64,000 bases of DNA from NCBI RefSeq assembly GCF_001625215.2, contig NC_030387.2:37099606-37163605 (forward strand), in the 5' to 3' direction. Of this stretch, positions 38,313-49,568 are shown piece by piece; position 1 is the first letter of the stretch, and every line of letters starts with the position of its first letter. The DNA is from Daucus carota subsp. sativus. Taxonomy: Eukaryota; Streptophyta; Magnoliopsida; Apiales; Apiaceae. The notes below the pieces were generated by a model. The model was not told the origin of the DNA and searched no databases. It saw only the letters and a list, made by a program, of their open reading frames with translations. Both the position numbers and the translations under genes were made by a program.

Positions 38313-40614
38313 ATGAGGGATCATTTTGTGTTAGTGGCGGATCAGTTGCTTACCGAGTCCATCATTGAGGCTGATATCGTAGGTCTTTTAATACTTTGCA
38401 GCATGCACAATCTTAAAAAATTGAGGACATGGTGAGGAACTTTTCATCAGCTAGAAAAGAACTTGATATTGAATCATCGCCAAGAAAATTAGCAGACTGT
38501 AGGATTTGTCACGATGAAGATGAAGACTCAAATATGGAAGTACCTTGTTCATGCAGTGGTAGCTTGAAGGTAATTCTTCTGTATTTGGATTTATCATTTG
38601 GAAGACATATCAAACTCCTGGAAACTTGGTATTAGTGTTACTTTCAGTAAACCATATTAGGTACGTATTATAGTTTCTAAGAGGGATTATGTGTTTTATG
38701 TGTTAGGACAATGTCAATTTGTCAAGACATTGTTTTTGGAATCACAGTTTTTGTCTGTGTTGTTTACTGTGGTTATCTCTTTAATTAACTTATATATATA
38801 AAAAATTGATGATGATTTCAGATACTGATCTGTATAGCATGACTGCAGATATGTTTGAGTGGGTCAGATATGATTCAAGTTCTTACTATTTAATCTTTAT
38901 TATAGTATGCTCACCGCGGATGTGTCCAGAAGTGGTGCAACGAGAAGGGTGACACAACATGTGAAATTTGTCTCCAGGTCTGTCAAAATGATCCAGGATC
39001 TTAAATTTTCGATATGCATCCAAATTGGCATGTTAGTTCAAATATTATTGCACCATACTCAAGCTAATTTACATGATACTGAGAGGAGGGCATTATTGGC
39101 TTTGTTTTTTCTATTTGTTTTGGGTGCGAGGTTCAGCAATTTAAGCCAGACTATACAGCACCCACACTCCCCCCTTTGTTTCATTATGGTGCTATCCCCA
39201 TGGACTTCAGGTATTTAATTCTATGCTGTAAGATGTTGTTACCAGTTAACTTACTGCACTGAATCTTACAACTCAGAATAACATTTCAACTGGGATTCGA
39301 CGGGGCTGTTTCAGGGGGAGCTGGGAAATCTCTAGGAGGGATCTGCATAATTCGCAACTTATAGCAATGGTTTCCAGGGATCACAGTTCTTCCGATACTG
39401 ACTTTGATGAATATGCACAATCAACTTCAAGAGGCCTGATATGTTGTCGTCTAGTTGCTATAATTGTAATCCCTCTCTCTACCCACTTTCATGTTCTTAC
39501 ATTTTTGTGATTAGTTTTTATGCAAGTTACAACTAGCCAGAGTATTAGCACACATTCAAAAGAGATGTTGCGGTTAATTTTAGGGGCTGATTGGTGAAAA
39601 AGAGCCCTTTATCACCTGATAAATCTTTAAAAGCCCTAATGCTTGGGGTTTTTTTTTCAGTCAATGCCACAAATAGGTTAAGCTTCAATTGATTTCACAG
39701 CCATTGCCTTTTAAGTTTGTTTTAAATCTAGAAAATTCAGGATTCTTGCTGTAACAAATGATTTTGTTTGTGTGGTATCCCTGTATGTGATGCACTCAGC
39801 TGCTAAGTAGACGAGGCAAATTATAGATTAAAACTCTGTGTGATCATGTGTTTAGCAAATCATTTTTACGGATATTAATCTTAGGGATTTTGACCCAAAT
39901 TGTTATTTTCAGTGGATAAATGTCAAAGCCAATGCTTATTCTTGTTTCCATGCATGCAGTTTATGCTGCTTCTAGTGTTACGTCATACTTTACCATTCAT
40001 CGTCAGAGGATCAGGAGAATACTCACTTACATTGTTCACAGTGAGAAAGCTTGCAGTTCATTTTTTCAGAAAAATGATAATGTCTCATCTTACACTGTTG
40101 ATACACTGGCTTTTCTTTGCAGTTACTAATGTTAAGAACTATCGGGATACTTTTACCAATCTTTGTCATGTTCAGAGCATTTGCTGCTGTCCAGCGCCGT
40201 AGGCATCTTCAGGTAAACAGAGATTTAATTTGGCTACAAAGAATCTTTCTTACTTCATCATAGGCTAATTGTAGATTAAGATCCCTGTAGCACTTTTCAA
40301 TTGCATTTGTTTCATTACCAATTTGACAATTGTTAACAATCATGCTGCCATTATAAAGAAATGGCTACTAAGGCAACTAACCTCTGGTAGCAGCTGCTTA
40401 GCCATCAGAAACTGAATGTTAAGATGGAAACTGCGGATTTAACAAAATCATTTCAGTGAATGGAGTGGACACCACTCATCATTCTTAGCCACATCTAACA
40501 AATTCTTTTTATGGGCAGGATATCCGTGACTTCTTGCCTGCCACATCAGATGAAGAAAGCGAGCTGCCCCACTTGCAGCAGCAGCCATCACCACATCTTA
40601 TTCAAGTTCTGTGA
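38313..40614 (+). CDS. RING-CH (MARCH-type) membrane E3 ubiquitin ligase
   Basis: Eight exons: 38313-38378, about 38426-38569, 38906-38977, 39137-39210, 39315-39465, 39960-40040, 40123-40212 and 40519-40614; roughly 257 residues. The N-terminus [20 protein letters not shown] is the usual start of plant RINGv/DUF3675 proteins. The C4HC3 finger is complete: [16 protein letters not shown], then [11 protein letters not shown] and CEIC. After QFKPDYTAP there is a loop rich in Ser and Asp, then two hydrophobic segments (exon 5 end to exon 6, FMLLLVLRH; exon 7, [15 protein letters not shown]) that should be membrane spans, with an RRR stop-transfer. The tail is short and Gln-rich. Such enzymes ubiquitinate membrane proteins. 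The exon 2 acceptor is uncertain because the nearest good pyrimidine tract would give a stop; 38426 keeps the frame. Confidence 0.88.
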
Positions 40615-41711
40615 CTCTTGCAAATTTGAGAAGAGGAGCAAACAGGAGGTTGTCAAGCAAGCAACTTCTTCGGCTCCTGTTTCTGTATCAATACGAAGAG
40701 CATGCCACACAAATTGCTCCTGATTCTTTTGCTCTTGCTAAAACACATCTCTAGTCAGGATCAAAATTTGCAACTGCAGAACTACTTGTACACACCACTA
40801 CTGATTGCAGAAACAACTAGCTAACTACTACTGTCAAATGTAAATACAAAATGTTTGTTTATATCTTATGTATAACATATTTAATAAAAATATAGCCCAA
40901 GTTGAGATTAAATTTTACATTTAAGCCCCAGTTATAATCTGTAGAAGGAATTTTCCTTCCGACTGCAGATATAAGTTCCTTGGTTGGCAGCTGTCAGGGT
41001 AGCGTTTTCACTGACACGTATAGGCCTCGGACATAGCTCCTATGTATTACGCTTATGTTAGCAAATATCTTCACAAGAACATACCTTCCGTTCTTACCTC
41101 ACACACATATTTGCTAAGAAAATTTGCTGCACACACAAACTTATCAGTCAGTGTCACAACTCACAAATGGTTTCTTTACTATATAGCCTCAGATGGACTG
41201 ACAGCTATTTCCTGTTAATTTTGTAATTAAATCAAAAAAAAAAAAAAAGTGATGCAGTCAACTACTAAATAGACAAAGCAAGTTATAGAATCTGGCCATC
41301 AGTAACTGAATGCTAAGACAAAAAACTGGAAACTGCGGAATATTCAACAGAATCATTTCAGCCAAGACACCTCTAGAGCAGTTCTTCACTTATACTTTTC
41401 CTTGCAACTTGAATCTTGATAGCGATGTCAATCTAATCGCCCAATCATCATAGAACATCTGTATATCAGTATATGGTGATGAACATAATGAAAATGAACA
41501 CGGATATTTCCAAGTGAAGTCCTCTTAACTTCCTTGAACTGGGAAGTATGCTCATTCAACAACTCGTTTCCCACTGACACGACTAGGCCACGGACATGGC
41601 TCAATATATACTGGTGTTGCATACATTAGCTAACACCTTCATAAGAACATACCTTCCATTCTTACCTCACACAATTATTAGCTGAAACTTTTCTGCAGGC
41701 ACAAAATTAAC
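40615..41711. other. Spacer with duplicated DC1 upstream flank
   Basis: Two related blocks lie here, about 40380-41160 and 41280-41717. Shared words include AAGAACATACCTTCC and TTCTTACCTCACACA, and each is followed by a TTAGCTGAA/TTGCTAAG-like stretch. The right block runs into the DC1 start codon, so the left block looks like the leftover 5' flank of a lost tandem DC1 copy. No coding part remains with it. Confidence 0.6.
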
Positions 41712-42629
41712 ATGTTCCCAAGGAGCCACTTCATGCATCAGGGTCATCCCCTGCTACAAGGTATTAACACCGAAGGATACCTTTGTGGTGGCTGCAAAAC
41801 CAGTGGCTATGGTCTGAATTTCGGGTGCACGCCCTGCAATTTTCATATGCACGAATTTTGCAGCAATTGCCCGAAAATACTATCCTCCTTTTTGCACCCA
41901 GGACACCCTTTAAGCCTCACGATTAGTAGCCCTCAAAATACCGCGCCTCCTGGGATTTGTGATGTGTGTGAAGATACTGTTGAGGGTTTATATTACTGCT
42001 GTCAGACTTGTCATTTCAATGTGCATCCACTCTGCACTCAGTTTCCCCGGTCTTTACCTCGTCCTCATGCAGTTCATTCTCTCCACCATCTGATGTTCCA
42101 AAAGCCTTATAAAGACGCTCCCTGTCACGTCTGTGGAGCCGTCTGCAACTCCTGGAATTGGAGGTATAGGTGCGGACACTGTGATGGTTTCGATGTCCAT
42201 CTGCAGTGTCTGGCAAAACCACATAATAAAATCACCAGGCCTCAACCGCCTTATAGGCCCCTTTTTGCAAATGTTCAAACAACTTCACCGTATGGCGGAG
42301 TCCCCCATGGCATATATGCACATCAGCCGAACAACTTGTACGGCCAAATGCCTGTTGGCGCACCTTTAAATATGAATTCATCTATCGTGTACAATCCGGA
42401 CCATCCTTTTAATGGAGTGCCTTGCAATACAAATACGTGTAGTACGTGCAACCAGGCACCTTTTCACTCGAATTCACAGCACACGCATATTCACCAAGCT
42501 CCGGCACAAGCTGAGGCTGCCCCGGCTCAAGGTCAAGGACGTCGCAGACTAGGCCGCGAAATTTTTCATATCCTCACTTCTGTGACAAATGGAGTGGTTT
42601 CCAGTTTACTTGCTGATGCTATATCCTGA
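41712..42629 (+). CDS. DC1-domain Cys/His-rich protein
   Basis: A single exon of 305 residues. Three Cys/His-rich C1-like (DC1) modules can be read: residues about 6-50 (HQGHPLL, CGGCKTSG, CTPCNFHMHEFC), 62-109 (HPGHPLS, CDVCEDTVEGLYYCC, CHFNVHPLC) and 119-165 (HSLHHLM, CHVCGAVC, CGHCDGFDVHLQC). The last 140 residues are low-complexity, rich in Pro, Asn, Gln and Ala, with a final amphipathic stretch GREIFHILTSVTNGVVSSLL. DC1 proteins occur only in plants and are often stress-induced; some bind lipids or nucleic acid. No catalytic activity is known. The spacing of the zinc ligands is intact. The start is preceded by the duplicated flank described at 40615-41711. Confidence 0.92.
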   Translation: MFPRSHFMHQGHPLLQGINTEGYLCGGCKTSGYGLNFGCTPCNFHMHEFCSNCPKILSSFLHPGHPLSLTISSPQNTAPPGICDVCEDTVEGLYYCCQTCHFNVHPLCTQFPRSLPRPHAVHSLHHLMFQKPYKDAPCHVCGAVCNSWNWRYRCGHCDGFDVHLQCLAKPHNKITRPQPPYRPLFANVQTTSPYGGVPHGIYAHQPNNLYGQMPVGAPLNMNSSIVYNPDHPFNGVPCNTNTCSTCNQAPFHSNSQHTHIHQAPAQAEAAPAQGQGRRRLGREIFHILTSVTNGVVSSLLADAIS

Positions 42630-43215
42630 GTTGTGATTCATGAAGGTTATGATTCATTTATCTGTCTCTTAAATAAAGATGTATCAGATTAATCGCTATG
42701 TACCTAGCTTAAATTCAGCTGGGGACTTTCATTTCACGGGTCTGAGACATGAAACAGGGAGATGCTGCAACATGACTATTAGTGAACGCTTTGTCTAACT
42801 AAATGATATGTGCCGAGTTAAATTTGTCTCGTCCCGTATCAATTTGCAAACGAATTTTTAGACAAATCAAGCCGAGCCGACTCGATCATCTTATTTCAGA
42901 TTTATTAAACAAACAAATATTTTAGCTTAAAATTAAATCCATGACTTAAAATCCATAAAACATGCTCGAGAACAACTAGTCACATTTCCTTGGTTGAAAT
43001 GATTTTAAGATCTGTGTGGCCCTTGTTTGTTTGCTTTTTGCGAGGAAAAGAAAGTTGTATACTCAAACAATTCTATGTTATATATATTTCAGCATATCAT
43101 TTGTCTTTATTGCCAGCTAAATATTATTGATAACTTTGTATATATAAATATAATTGTCACTAATATATATTTATTCAAAACTACTCTCAAATGGAGACAA
43201 ATACTATACTATATA
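42630..43215. other. Spacer, AT-rich
   Basis: The first 100 bases should be the DC1 3' untranslated region. The rest is AT-rich with no gene or clear repeat end, up to the Helitron start at 43216. Confidence 0.5.
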
Positions 43216-43626
43216 TCTATACTATAATATAATAAGCCAACATAGGTTTAATTGGTAGTCGTACAAAATTTTGGTTTGGTCATCTCTTTTATAACTACAA
43301 GTCGGTCACATGTAGACTTCTTTTACTCTTACAATATTAAAGAGTTTTATACCGTTCAAATTACAAACACTTGTGATGTAATACAAGATAAAAAAACTCC
43401 ACCATTATTCTTTTAGATATAATTTATATATTATTTATAATACTATATTATAATAAACCGATATTGGTATAATTTGTAATCGTCCTAAAATTGTAATCAA
43501 TTGGTAAATATAATCTGGTTAAAATTAATTCATTATACTACTAATAAGATGATGTTAAAATTTAAATTATAATTACTAAATTACGAATTCTATACCCGTC
43601 CGTGCTTCGCACGGGTTAAAGGCTAG
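43216..43626 (+). mobile_element. Non-autonomous Helitron, copy 1
   Basis: A 411-base element starting with TC after an A (A|TCTATACTATAA) and ending with a stem-loop (CCGTGCTTCGCACGG) a few bases before CTAG|T. A 5' TC, a 3' hairpin, a CTRR end and insertion between A and T are the four hallmarks of Helitrons. It carries no genes. Confidence 0.88.
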
Positions 43627-44012
43627 TATAATATAATAAGGCAACATAGGTTTAATTTGTAGTCGTATAAAATTTTGGTTTGGTCATCTCCTTTATATAC
43701 TATAAGTCTGTTGCGTGTAGACTTCTCTTCCTCTTACAATATTAAAGAGTTTTATACCATTCAAATTACAAACACTTGTGATGTAATACAAGATAAAAAA
43801 CTCCACCATTTTTCTTTTAAATATAATTTATATATTATTTATATACTATATTATAATAAACTCCAAATAATGTAATAAGTTGGTAAATATAATCTGGTTA
43901 AAATCTAATTCATTAATACTAAAATACTAATAAGATGATGTTAAAATTTAAATTATAATTAATAAATTACGAATTCTATACCCACCCGTGCTTCGCACGG
44001 GTTAAAGGCTAG
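43627..44012 (+). mobile_element. Non-autonomous Helitron, tandem copy 2
   Basis: A second copy directly joined to the first, sharing TATAATATAATAAG at its left and the same hairpin and CTAG|T at its right (44009-44012). It lacks the first bases including TC, so it is either slightly truncated or arose as a tandem by-product. Confidence 0.85.
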
Positions 44013-44116
44013 TAATAATAAATTCACATAACTTTAAGAACAATTCAAAAAATTCAAATTATTTTCAACATACCTTCTAATTTGGAAAAAAAATATTCAT
44101 ACGGATATTATGTTCA

Positions 44117-44290
44117 GATATACTTCCCTCCGAATAAAATTATTTTCTCCGTCCCAAAATAAGAGTCATTTTGACTTTTCACACGTAATTTGAGGTGTAA
44201 AAAACATGTTTTTTTTCAAAAAAGATTCTGAATAAAAATAAATGCTTAATTTTTATTCAGGAAAAAATGAAAATCCAAAAAATATCAAGA
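44117..44290. mobile_element. One-ended Stowaway-type remnant
   Basis: CTCCGTCCCAAAATAAGAG followed by TTTTGACTTTTCACACGTAATT matches the left part of a Stowaway-type family also seen at 49569-49781. No right end was found. Confidence 0.55.
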
Positions 44291-44489
44291 AAATAAAATC
44301 CTAACAATCCCTAATTCAATTAATTTGAATTTGAATTGAATTTTAAGATCCGAAAGCTATTTGGATTATGATCCGAACCTTACCACTGCCAGCCGGATCC
44401 GGGCCTCGCTTAAAAATAATTAAAAACCACGACCTGATCCATTCATCGCCACATGGCAAATAGCCAAATAGTGCTGCAATTCCCGGGTC

Positions 44490-44582
44490 TGTAATTCTGT
44501 ATGATACCTTTCTTCTACTCTTCTCATCTTCAATCGTTGAAAACCCTAGCTCACTCTCCATCAATTCGTCGTTCAAAGTCAA
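44490..44582 (+). other. Probable 5' untranslated exon of the endosulfine gene
   Basis: A TC-rich stretch with a telo-box-like AAAACCCTAG near 44540, ending AAG|GTTCGC, a good donor. The matching acceptor would be CACCAG at about 45234-45239, six bases before the ATG. Leader introns are common in plant housekeeping genes. The exact transcription start is unknown. Confidence 0.45.
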
Positions 44583-45244
44583 GGTTCGCTCTTTTCCTTC
44601 CTTCACACACAAACACACACTTGACGCCTAAACTAATGCAAGCTAATTTTGTTAATTATGCGTATGTTTTAAATAAAACATTAGTATGAAGTTGTTATAC
44701 ATTTTGATTCGAATTGAAAACGGAGAGTTATTTGATTTTGATTCTGAATTTAGAACGGAGAGTCGTTTAATTGATCATGTTTTCGATGTTTTCTGTTTGC
44801 GTAATTGATATGAGATGTCGAGCATTTAGACTTTGATTTTAGTTTAAGCTATAGAATCTCGATGATAATTGTCGTTCACTCGTTCGTTTCAGTTTTAATT
44901 GAATGACTTTTTTGACATGTGATTGGTGTGTTTTGAGGATGATATGAAAGGGCGTAAAACTCACGAATGAATCGCGGTTCTTACGTGGTGGAATTCTGTT
45001 GGAGTTACGTTGCTGTTGCAAGTTTTGGGATGCTATTTACCGTATATTTAAACTTCTTGTTAATAGTAATAGTCTCCTTGAACATAATTAGGTTATATCA
45101 CGGTAAATTTTGTTAGGAGAGTAGCTGTTTTCTGTGTCATGATTATTCATTTTCTATGTTATGTCTGTGCTAATGTATCAGTAGAAATTTTTGTTGTGGT
45201 AAATGGACTGACTGGCATGAAATGCTCGTGTTCACCAGAGTGCA

Positions 45245-47795
45245 ATGTCAAACCCTGATGATGTTAAACAAGTCGGTGGAGATGTGTCGATGGACTGTGA
45301 TAACTCATCAAATCAGAAAGAGGTTATACTTCCTTCAGTATCTCTTTAATAGCATTGTAATGCATGATAGATTTAAATTATATCTGATTTGCCAACTGAA
45401 TATTTCGGCACTTGTGGAATGCTGTGATCCAATTAAACTTTCTGTTATGCAGGAGGAGGTAATAAAAAGGAAATATGGGGGAATCGTACCTAAGAAGGCA
45501 CCACTCATTTCTAAGGTAATATCAAGGATTTGTTGTAGAAAGTTATGGGTGTGCTTGTCACCTCATAATAAAAAAAATGGTATCCACATGTTCACATTCT
45601 AAGTTTCTGCTTTTATTGTCAGGATCATGAACGTGCCTATTTTGATTCTGCTGATTGGGCTTTGGGAAAGGTACCACTCTCGTTCCTCTGTTTTTGAAGC
45701 TTGGAAATTCTTTGTGTCTGCTTACTATAAGTCTTATGCTTTTAAATTTTTAACAGCAAGGTGCAGAGAAACCTAAAGGACCCCTGGAGGCACTTCGGCC
45801 CAAGTTGCGGGTACAACCAGTAACATGACTCATTTCATTTAGCTAATGCATTTAGATCATATAGATGCAGTTAAAAATTTTCTGTTAGACATGATGCTGA
45901 TTATATTCAGCGGTGGGTCCAAGGGGTGGCACGTGGCAGGGTGGTGCCTGACCTGTCCAGTAAGAATATTTTAAAGGGTTAATTATCAACTAGGTCACTT
46001 TATACACCAGAAAATATCAAGTGGATCACTCGGAAATTTTTGGTCTCATTTGAATCACTAAAGTCATACTCCCTCCGTCCCCCTCAATTGTTTACATTGG
46101 AGGGGGACACGGAGACCAAGACAAAGTATAAAAAATGAGTAAAGTTAGATGAAAAGTGGGTAAAGTGGTGGGACCTATCAATATTTAATAATAGATTTGA
46201 GATAGTGTAGGAAAGTAGTGGGTGTAATAGTAGTTTTTATTGTTAAATATGAGATAGTAGGGAAAGATAGTGGGTGTAATGATGGGGAAAACTTACTATT
46301 TATAGTAAGGTAAAGAAATGAGGGGGACATCCCAAAATAGTAACCGTAAAGAAATGAGAGGGACAGAGGGAGTAAAAAATATCAAATAGATACCTCTAAT
46401 ATCTTTTCGAGAAGTAAACTTTATTTTTCATTGAATTCCACACATTTTTCTTGGTTGTTTTTATAATCAAATGAAAGGTTATGAATTTTAGTATTTATTA
46501 TAATATCTTCAGATTTTAAGAAATTTATTTACTATTTATTTTTAATTTTAAAATTATTTTGTTTGATTTATATCAAATAAATAAATTTCTTAAAAGCTAA
46601 ATATACTATCATAAATACTAGAATTCATATCGTTTCGTTTGATTATACTAACATCAAAGAAAAATGTGTGGAACTCAATGAAAAATAAAGTTTACTTCTC
46701 GAAAAGATATTAAGGGTATCTATTTGATATTTTTTATGACTTTAATGATTCAAATGAGACCAAAAATTTCCGAGTGATCCACTTGATATTTTCTAGTGTA
46801 ATAAGTGACCTAGTTGATAATTAACCCATATTTTAAATCATAATTGGAATTATGCTTAACTGGGATGTAGCTTAGTAGTAGACTGCTTGATTCACATGAG
46901 ACAAGTGGGGGAGTCGGATCTAGGCAGTTAGCTTCAAAGCCAATAGTAGGGTAATGGGATATTTTACCCCCACTGATTTCTTAATAGTTTGTATAGATTT
47001 CTTATATGGTTATCTACCTCATGAATAAGGCACTGGTTTTTTGAATAAACAAGCTAAATGCGGTTTGATTCATACCGCCAGGGCTTTCTTTTTTGGTCTA
47101 TTTCTTTAAGTAGAATATGTATCTATAACCATCAGCTACTAATATAAAACACTAATGGCCTATTGAAGGGTGTGATTTAGAAGATCTTCCTATAACCCCG
47201 AGCCCGATCTTTTCAAAAAAGCACTTACATAAGCACTTTAAATTATTTTTCTTCTGCTGGTTTTCATACCCTAGATGCATCCCTGTTGACAGTAATTGTT
47301 GTCTCTGACTACAAGGCTTTCTTTTCTTTTTTTGCCACAACTACAAGGCTTTCTAAGTGTGCAATTTTTTTCTTTTTGCCGAGTGTGTGCAATGTAAAAT
47401 TTTTAACAAAAAATGTCTGCAATATTATGTATCTCTTTAGATGAACAGATGTATGGTTGCATGTTCATTAGTATCAGACACATGCCCCGTCCCGGTCTTC
47501 TTCATGACTAGGCTATATCATAACCACGGATCAGTTGTTTATAACTTTTTTTTATAATTTTTTTTTGTTATTCTAGCCAACACAGCAACCAACGCGATAT
47601 CGTAAATCTCCTTGTGCTCCCTCGGAAGGAGAAGGTATGCTCCATGATACCATTCCTTGTTTTAATTGCATAAGCTGTCTCTTGATCTAATTGTCTTGGA
47701 GAGGGTATTAACTCGGATTGTTTTTATTGTTTGTATGTGTTTATGTTTTAGAGGCAAGTAATGATCCATCTGAGGACACAACCACAAATGGATGA
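45245..47795 (+). CDS. Endosulfine/ARPP19 family protein
   Basis: Six exons: 45245-45322, 45453-45515, 45623-45670, 45757-45810, 47577-47634 and 47752-47795, all GT-AG; 114 residues. The conserved core reads KRKYGGIVPKKAPLISK, DHERAYFDSADWALGKQG and KPKGPLEALRPKL. In animals and yeast the same domain, once phosphorylated by Greatwall/Rim15 at the Ser of FDSGDY, inhibits PP2A-B55 to let cells enter mitosis or quiescence. Here the site is FDSADW with Ser56 kept. The plant role is not well known. Intron 4 (45811-47576) is unusually long because it holds a Mutator-like MITE, a nested Stowaway and a SINE-like insertion. The tail is acidic and probably disordered. Confidence 0.93.
45976..46827. mobile_element. 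Foldback Mutator-like MITE, copy 2 (host of a nested MITE)
   Basis: An 852-base stretch with long inverted arms starting GGGTTAATTATCAACTAGG and an exact 10-base target duplication ATATTTTAAA (45966-45975 and 46828-46837). End sequence and duplication length make it kin of the element at 6581-7134. Its left arm is interrupted by a 304-base Stowaway (46069-46372). It lies in intron 4 of the endosulfine gene. Confidence 0.9.
46069..46372. mobile_element. Stowaway MITE nested in the Mutator-like MITE
   Basis: A 304-base element with ends CTCCCTCCGTCCC and GGGACAGAGGGAG flanked by TA. Removing it and one TA restores GTCATAAAAAATATC, which equals the reverse complement of the intact right arm of the host element. 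That proves the nesting order. Confidence 0.95.
46858..47050 (+). mobile_element. SINE-like tRNA-related sequence
   Basis: GATGTAGCTTAGTAGTAGAC resembles a tRNA box A, and GAGTCGGATCTA about 40 bases on could be a weak box B. The arrangement suits the head of a tRNA-derived SINE in intron 4 of the endosulfine gene. No poly-A tail or target duplication could be fixed. Confidence 0.4.
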
Positions 47796-48148
47796 GAGGC
47801 CAATTCTGCTCTGTGAGCTTATCAGGGATATACATTGTTTGTCCATTGATATTCAGATAGTCATAAATGTGAGACATCTTTCGCTGTTTTATGAATAAAT
47901 TTTACAGCAACTTCTGAAATGGCTCAAACAAAAAGTGATTTAAAGCCAGATTCCATTTGTGTCTGTCTGTTGTGGAAGAATTTTACTTCAAATACCAGTT
48001 GTTGCTTTGATTGTAGAGATTGGCTTTAGAACTAAAAGGCATCTTTGTTATATAAAAGAAAATTGATTCAGAACTTCAATCTAAACTTCAAAAATAGTGG
48101 CAAAATATAGTTCTTTATATATTCTTAACATAACATGCACTATGGTGA
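47796..48148. other. Convergent 3' flanks
   Basis: This short gap lies between the ends of two converging genes and should be their 3' untranslated regions. Nothing else is seen. Confidence 0.6.
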
Positions 48149-48670
48149 TTATCTTGAAAATATTGGTTCTTCTTCTATGGTTTCCAATAATGGCTTTTTG
48201 GACCTGCACATTGAAAGCCTATGATTAAACTCATGGAATAAAAAATCATCAGTGTCCTCTATATTCAACTTAGGGGCAGCTTCTTCTTCTTTAGTTACAG
48301 CTTCCGGATGATTAATCACCTCAGGCAAGATTCTTGTTTGATTTCCCGTGGTGACTCTTTTGGCCTTGAGAAACAGAGCACCCATATCTGCAGCTGTGAT
48401 GACTGAGTTGACTCTCTTCATTGGGAACATGACATAAGCATTTGCCACTTCGAGGTTTTGATCGGCAGTGAGGGCCACGAATCTCCGACCAATTTGGAGA
48501 GACTTGCTGTTGACGACGAAGAAGTTTGGGGATTCCAGCATTACCTCTGCTGCTTTGACAGGTTCACAGTAATGTCGAACTTCTCCTGTGGGGAATATCA
48601 CCTTTGTCGTAGACTGGAAGTTTTTGATGGCTGTCGATGTTGTCAGAGTGCAGGAAATGTAGTTCCCCAT
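48149..48670 (-). CDS. PADRE-domain (DUF4228) protein
   Basis: A single exon of 173 residues. It starts MGNYISC, a typical pair of N-myristoylation (Gly2) and palmitoylation (Cys7) sites, so the protein is likely anchored to a membrane. Conserved blocks are KVIFPTGEVRHYCEPVKAAEVMLE, shortened to its ends, then FFVVNSKSLQIGRRF and YVMFPMKRV, as in DUF4228. The C-terminal third is polar with an acidic Glu run and ends LLETIEEEPIFSR. Family members are often induced by pathogens, cold or ABA; biochemical role unknown. The length is usual. Confidence 0.92.
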   Translation of the reverse strand: MGNYISCTLTTSTAIKNFQSTTKVIFPTGEVRHYCEPVKAAEVMLESPNFFVVNSKSLQIGRRFVALTADQNLEVANAYVMFPMKRVNSVITAADMGALFLKAKRVTTGNQTRILPEVINHPEAVTKEEEAAPKLNIEDTDDFLFHEFNHRLSMCRSKKPLLETIEEEPIFSR

Positions 48671-49061
48671 GAATTATCAATCTGAGTTTCTGCGAGATAG
48701 ATGAAACAGTTGAAAGCAGTTGGACGGAGAGAATGAAAGAATGATGAAGTTGATTCGAAGTATATATGCAGTATGCATATATAGTATGTGGCATGGTTTA
48801 ACGAATCAAATGCAGTTGAGTCCGCGTCTGGTAAGGAAGCTCAAGAAGATTGCTCGTTTGGTAATAAACAATTATGAACAAGTCAGTGCTAAATTCATTG
48901 TCAAGACACAGCCCAACTATTACTTGATTAGGTCTCATCATTCTTCTCTTTTACGTGGCAAAACTTCTCGTAGAATTCCGGTCTGATCATATTTTTCTCT
49001 ATCGTAGGAAGGCTTCTCATATTATTGCCATATATAAACTTTTAAAAGATTAAAAATGAGT

Positions 49062-49455
49062 GAGCATCTCCAACCATACAAATCTTTTGGCTAAAAAGTG
49101 AGTTGATATTCCAAATATAAAAAATTTAGCGAACCTGTTGAAAAAATCATACTCCAACCACGTGAACCTGTTGTCTATAATTTTAGCCAACCTCCTATGG
49201 ATGGCTATATTTGTCGAACCTCTACAGGTCTGTAAGAAATATGTAGGATGATTGCACATTATTTATTATCATATTAAACTGATATATTCTATTTTAACAA
49301 ACTAAAATATTAATAACATTCTATTTTTAAATTATAGGCAACCAATATAGCCAATATCATTGAAGTACAATATCTTACAGGTTCGGCAAATTTTACATAA
49401 TATCATACAGGTTCAATTTAGCCAACGATTATAACCAACGCCGTTGGAGATGCTC
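49062..49455. mobile_element. PIF/Harbinger (Tourist-like) MITE
   Basis: A 394-base element with matching ends GAGCATCTCCAAC and GTTGGAGATGCTC. The right flank is TAA but the left flank is AGT, so the duplication has decayed or the left border is off by a few bases. Interior GGTTCGGCAAATTTTACA and TTTAGCCAAC words recur in the related element at 7686-8053. Confidence 0.8.
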
Positions 49456-49568
49456 TAAGAATTATTTGTCAAGCTTTCGATAAGGCCAATAATCATGAAG
49501 ATGTTTGAATTTCTTTAAGAAAGAAGCAAATATTTGATTTTGCTCGTAGGTCGAATCTTCAACTATTA

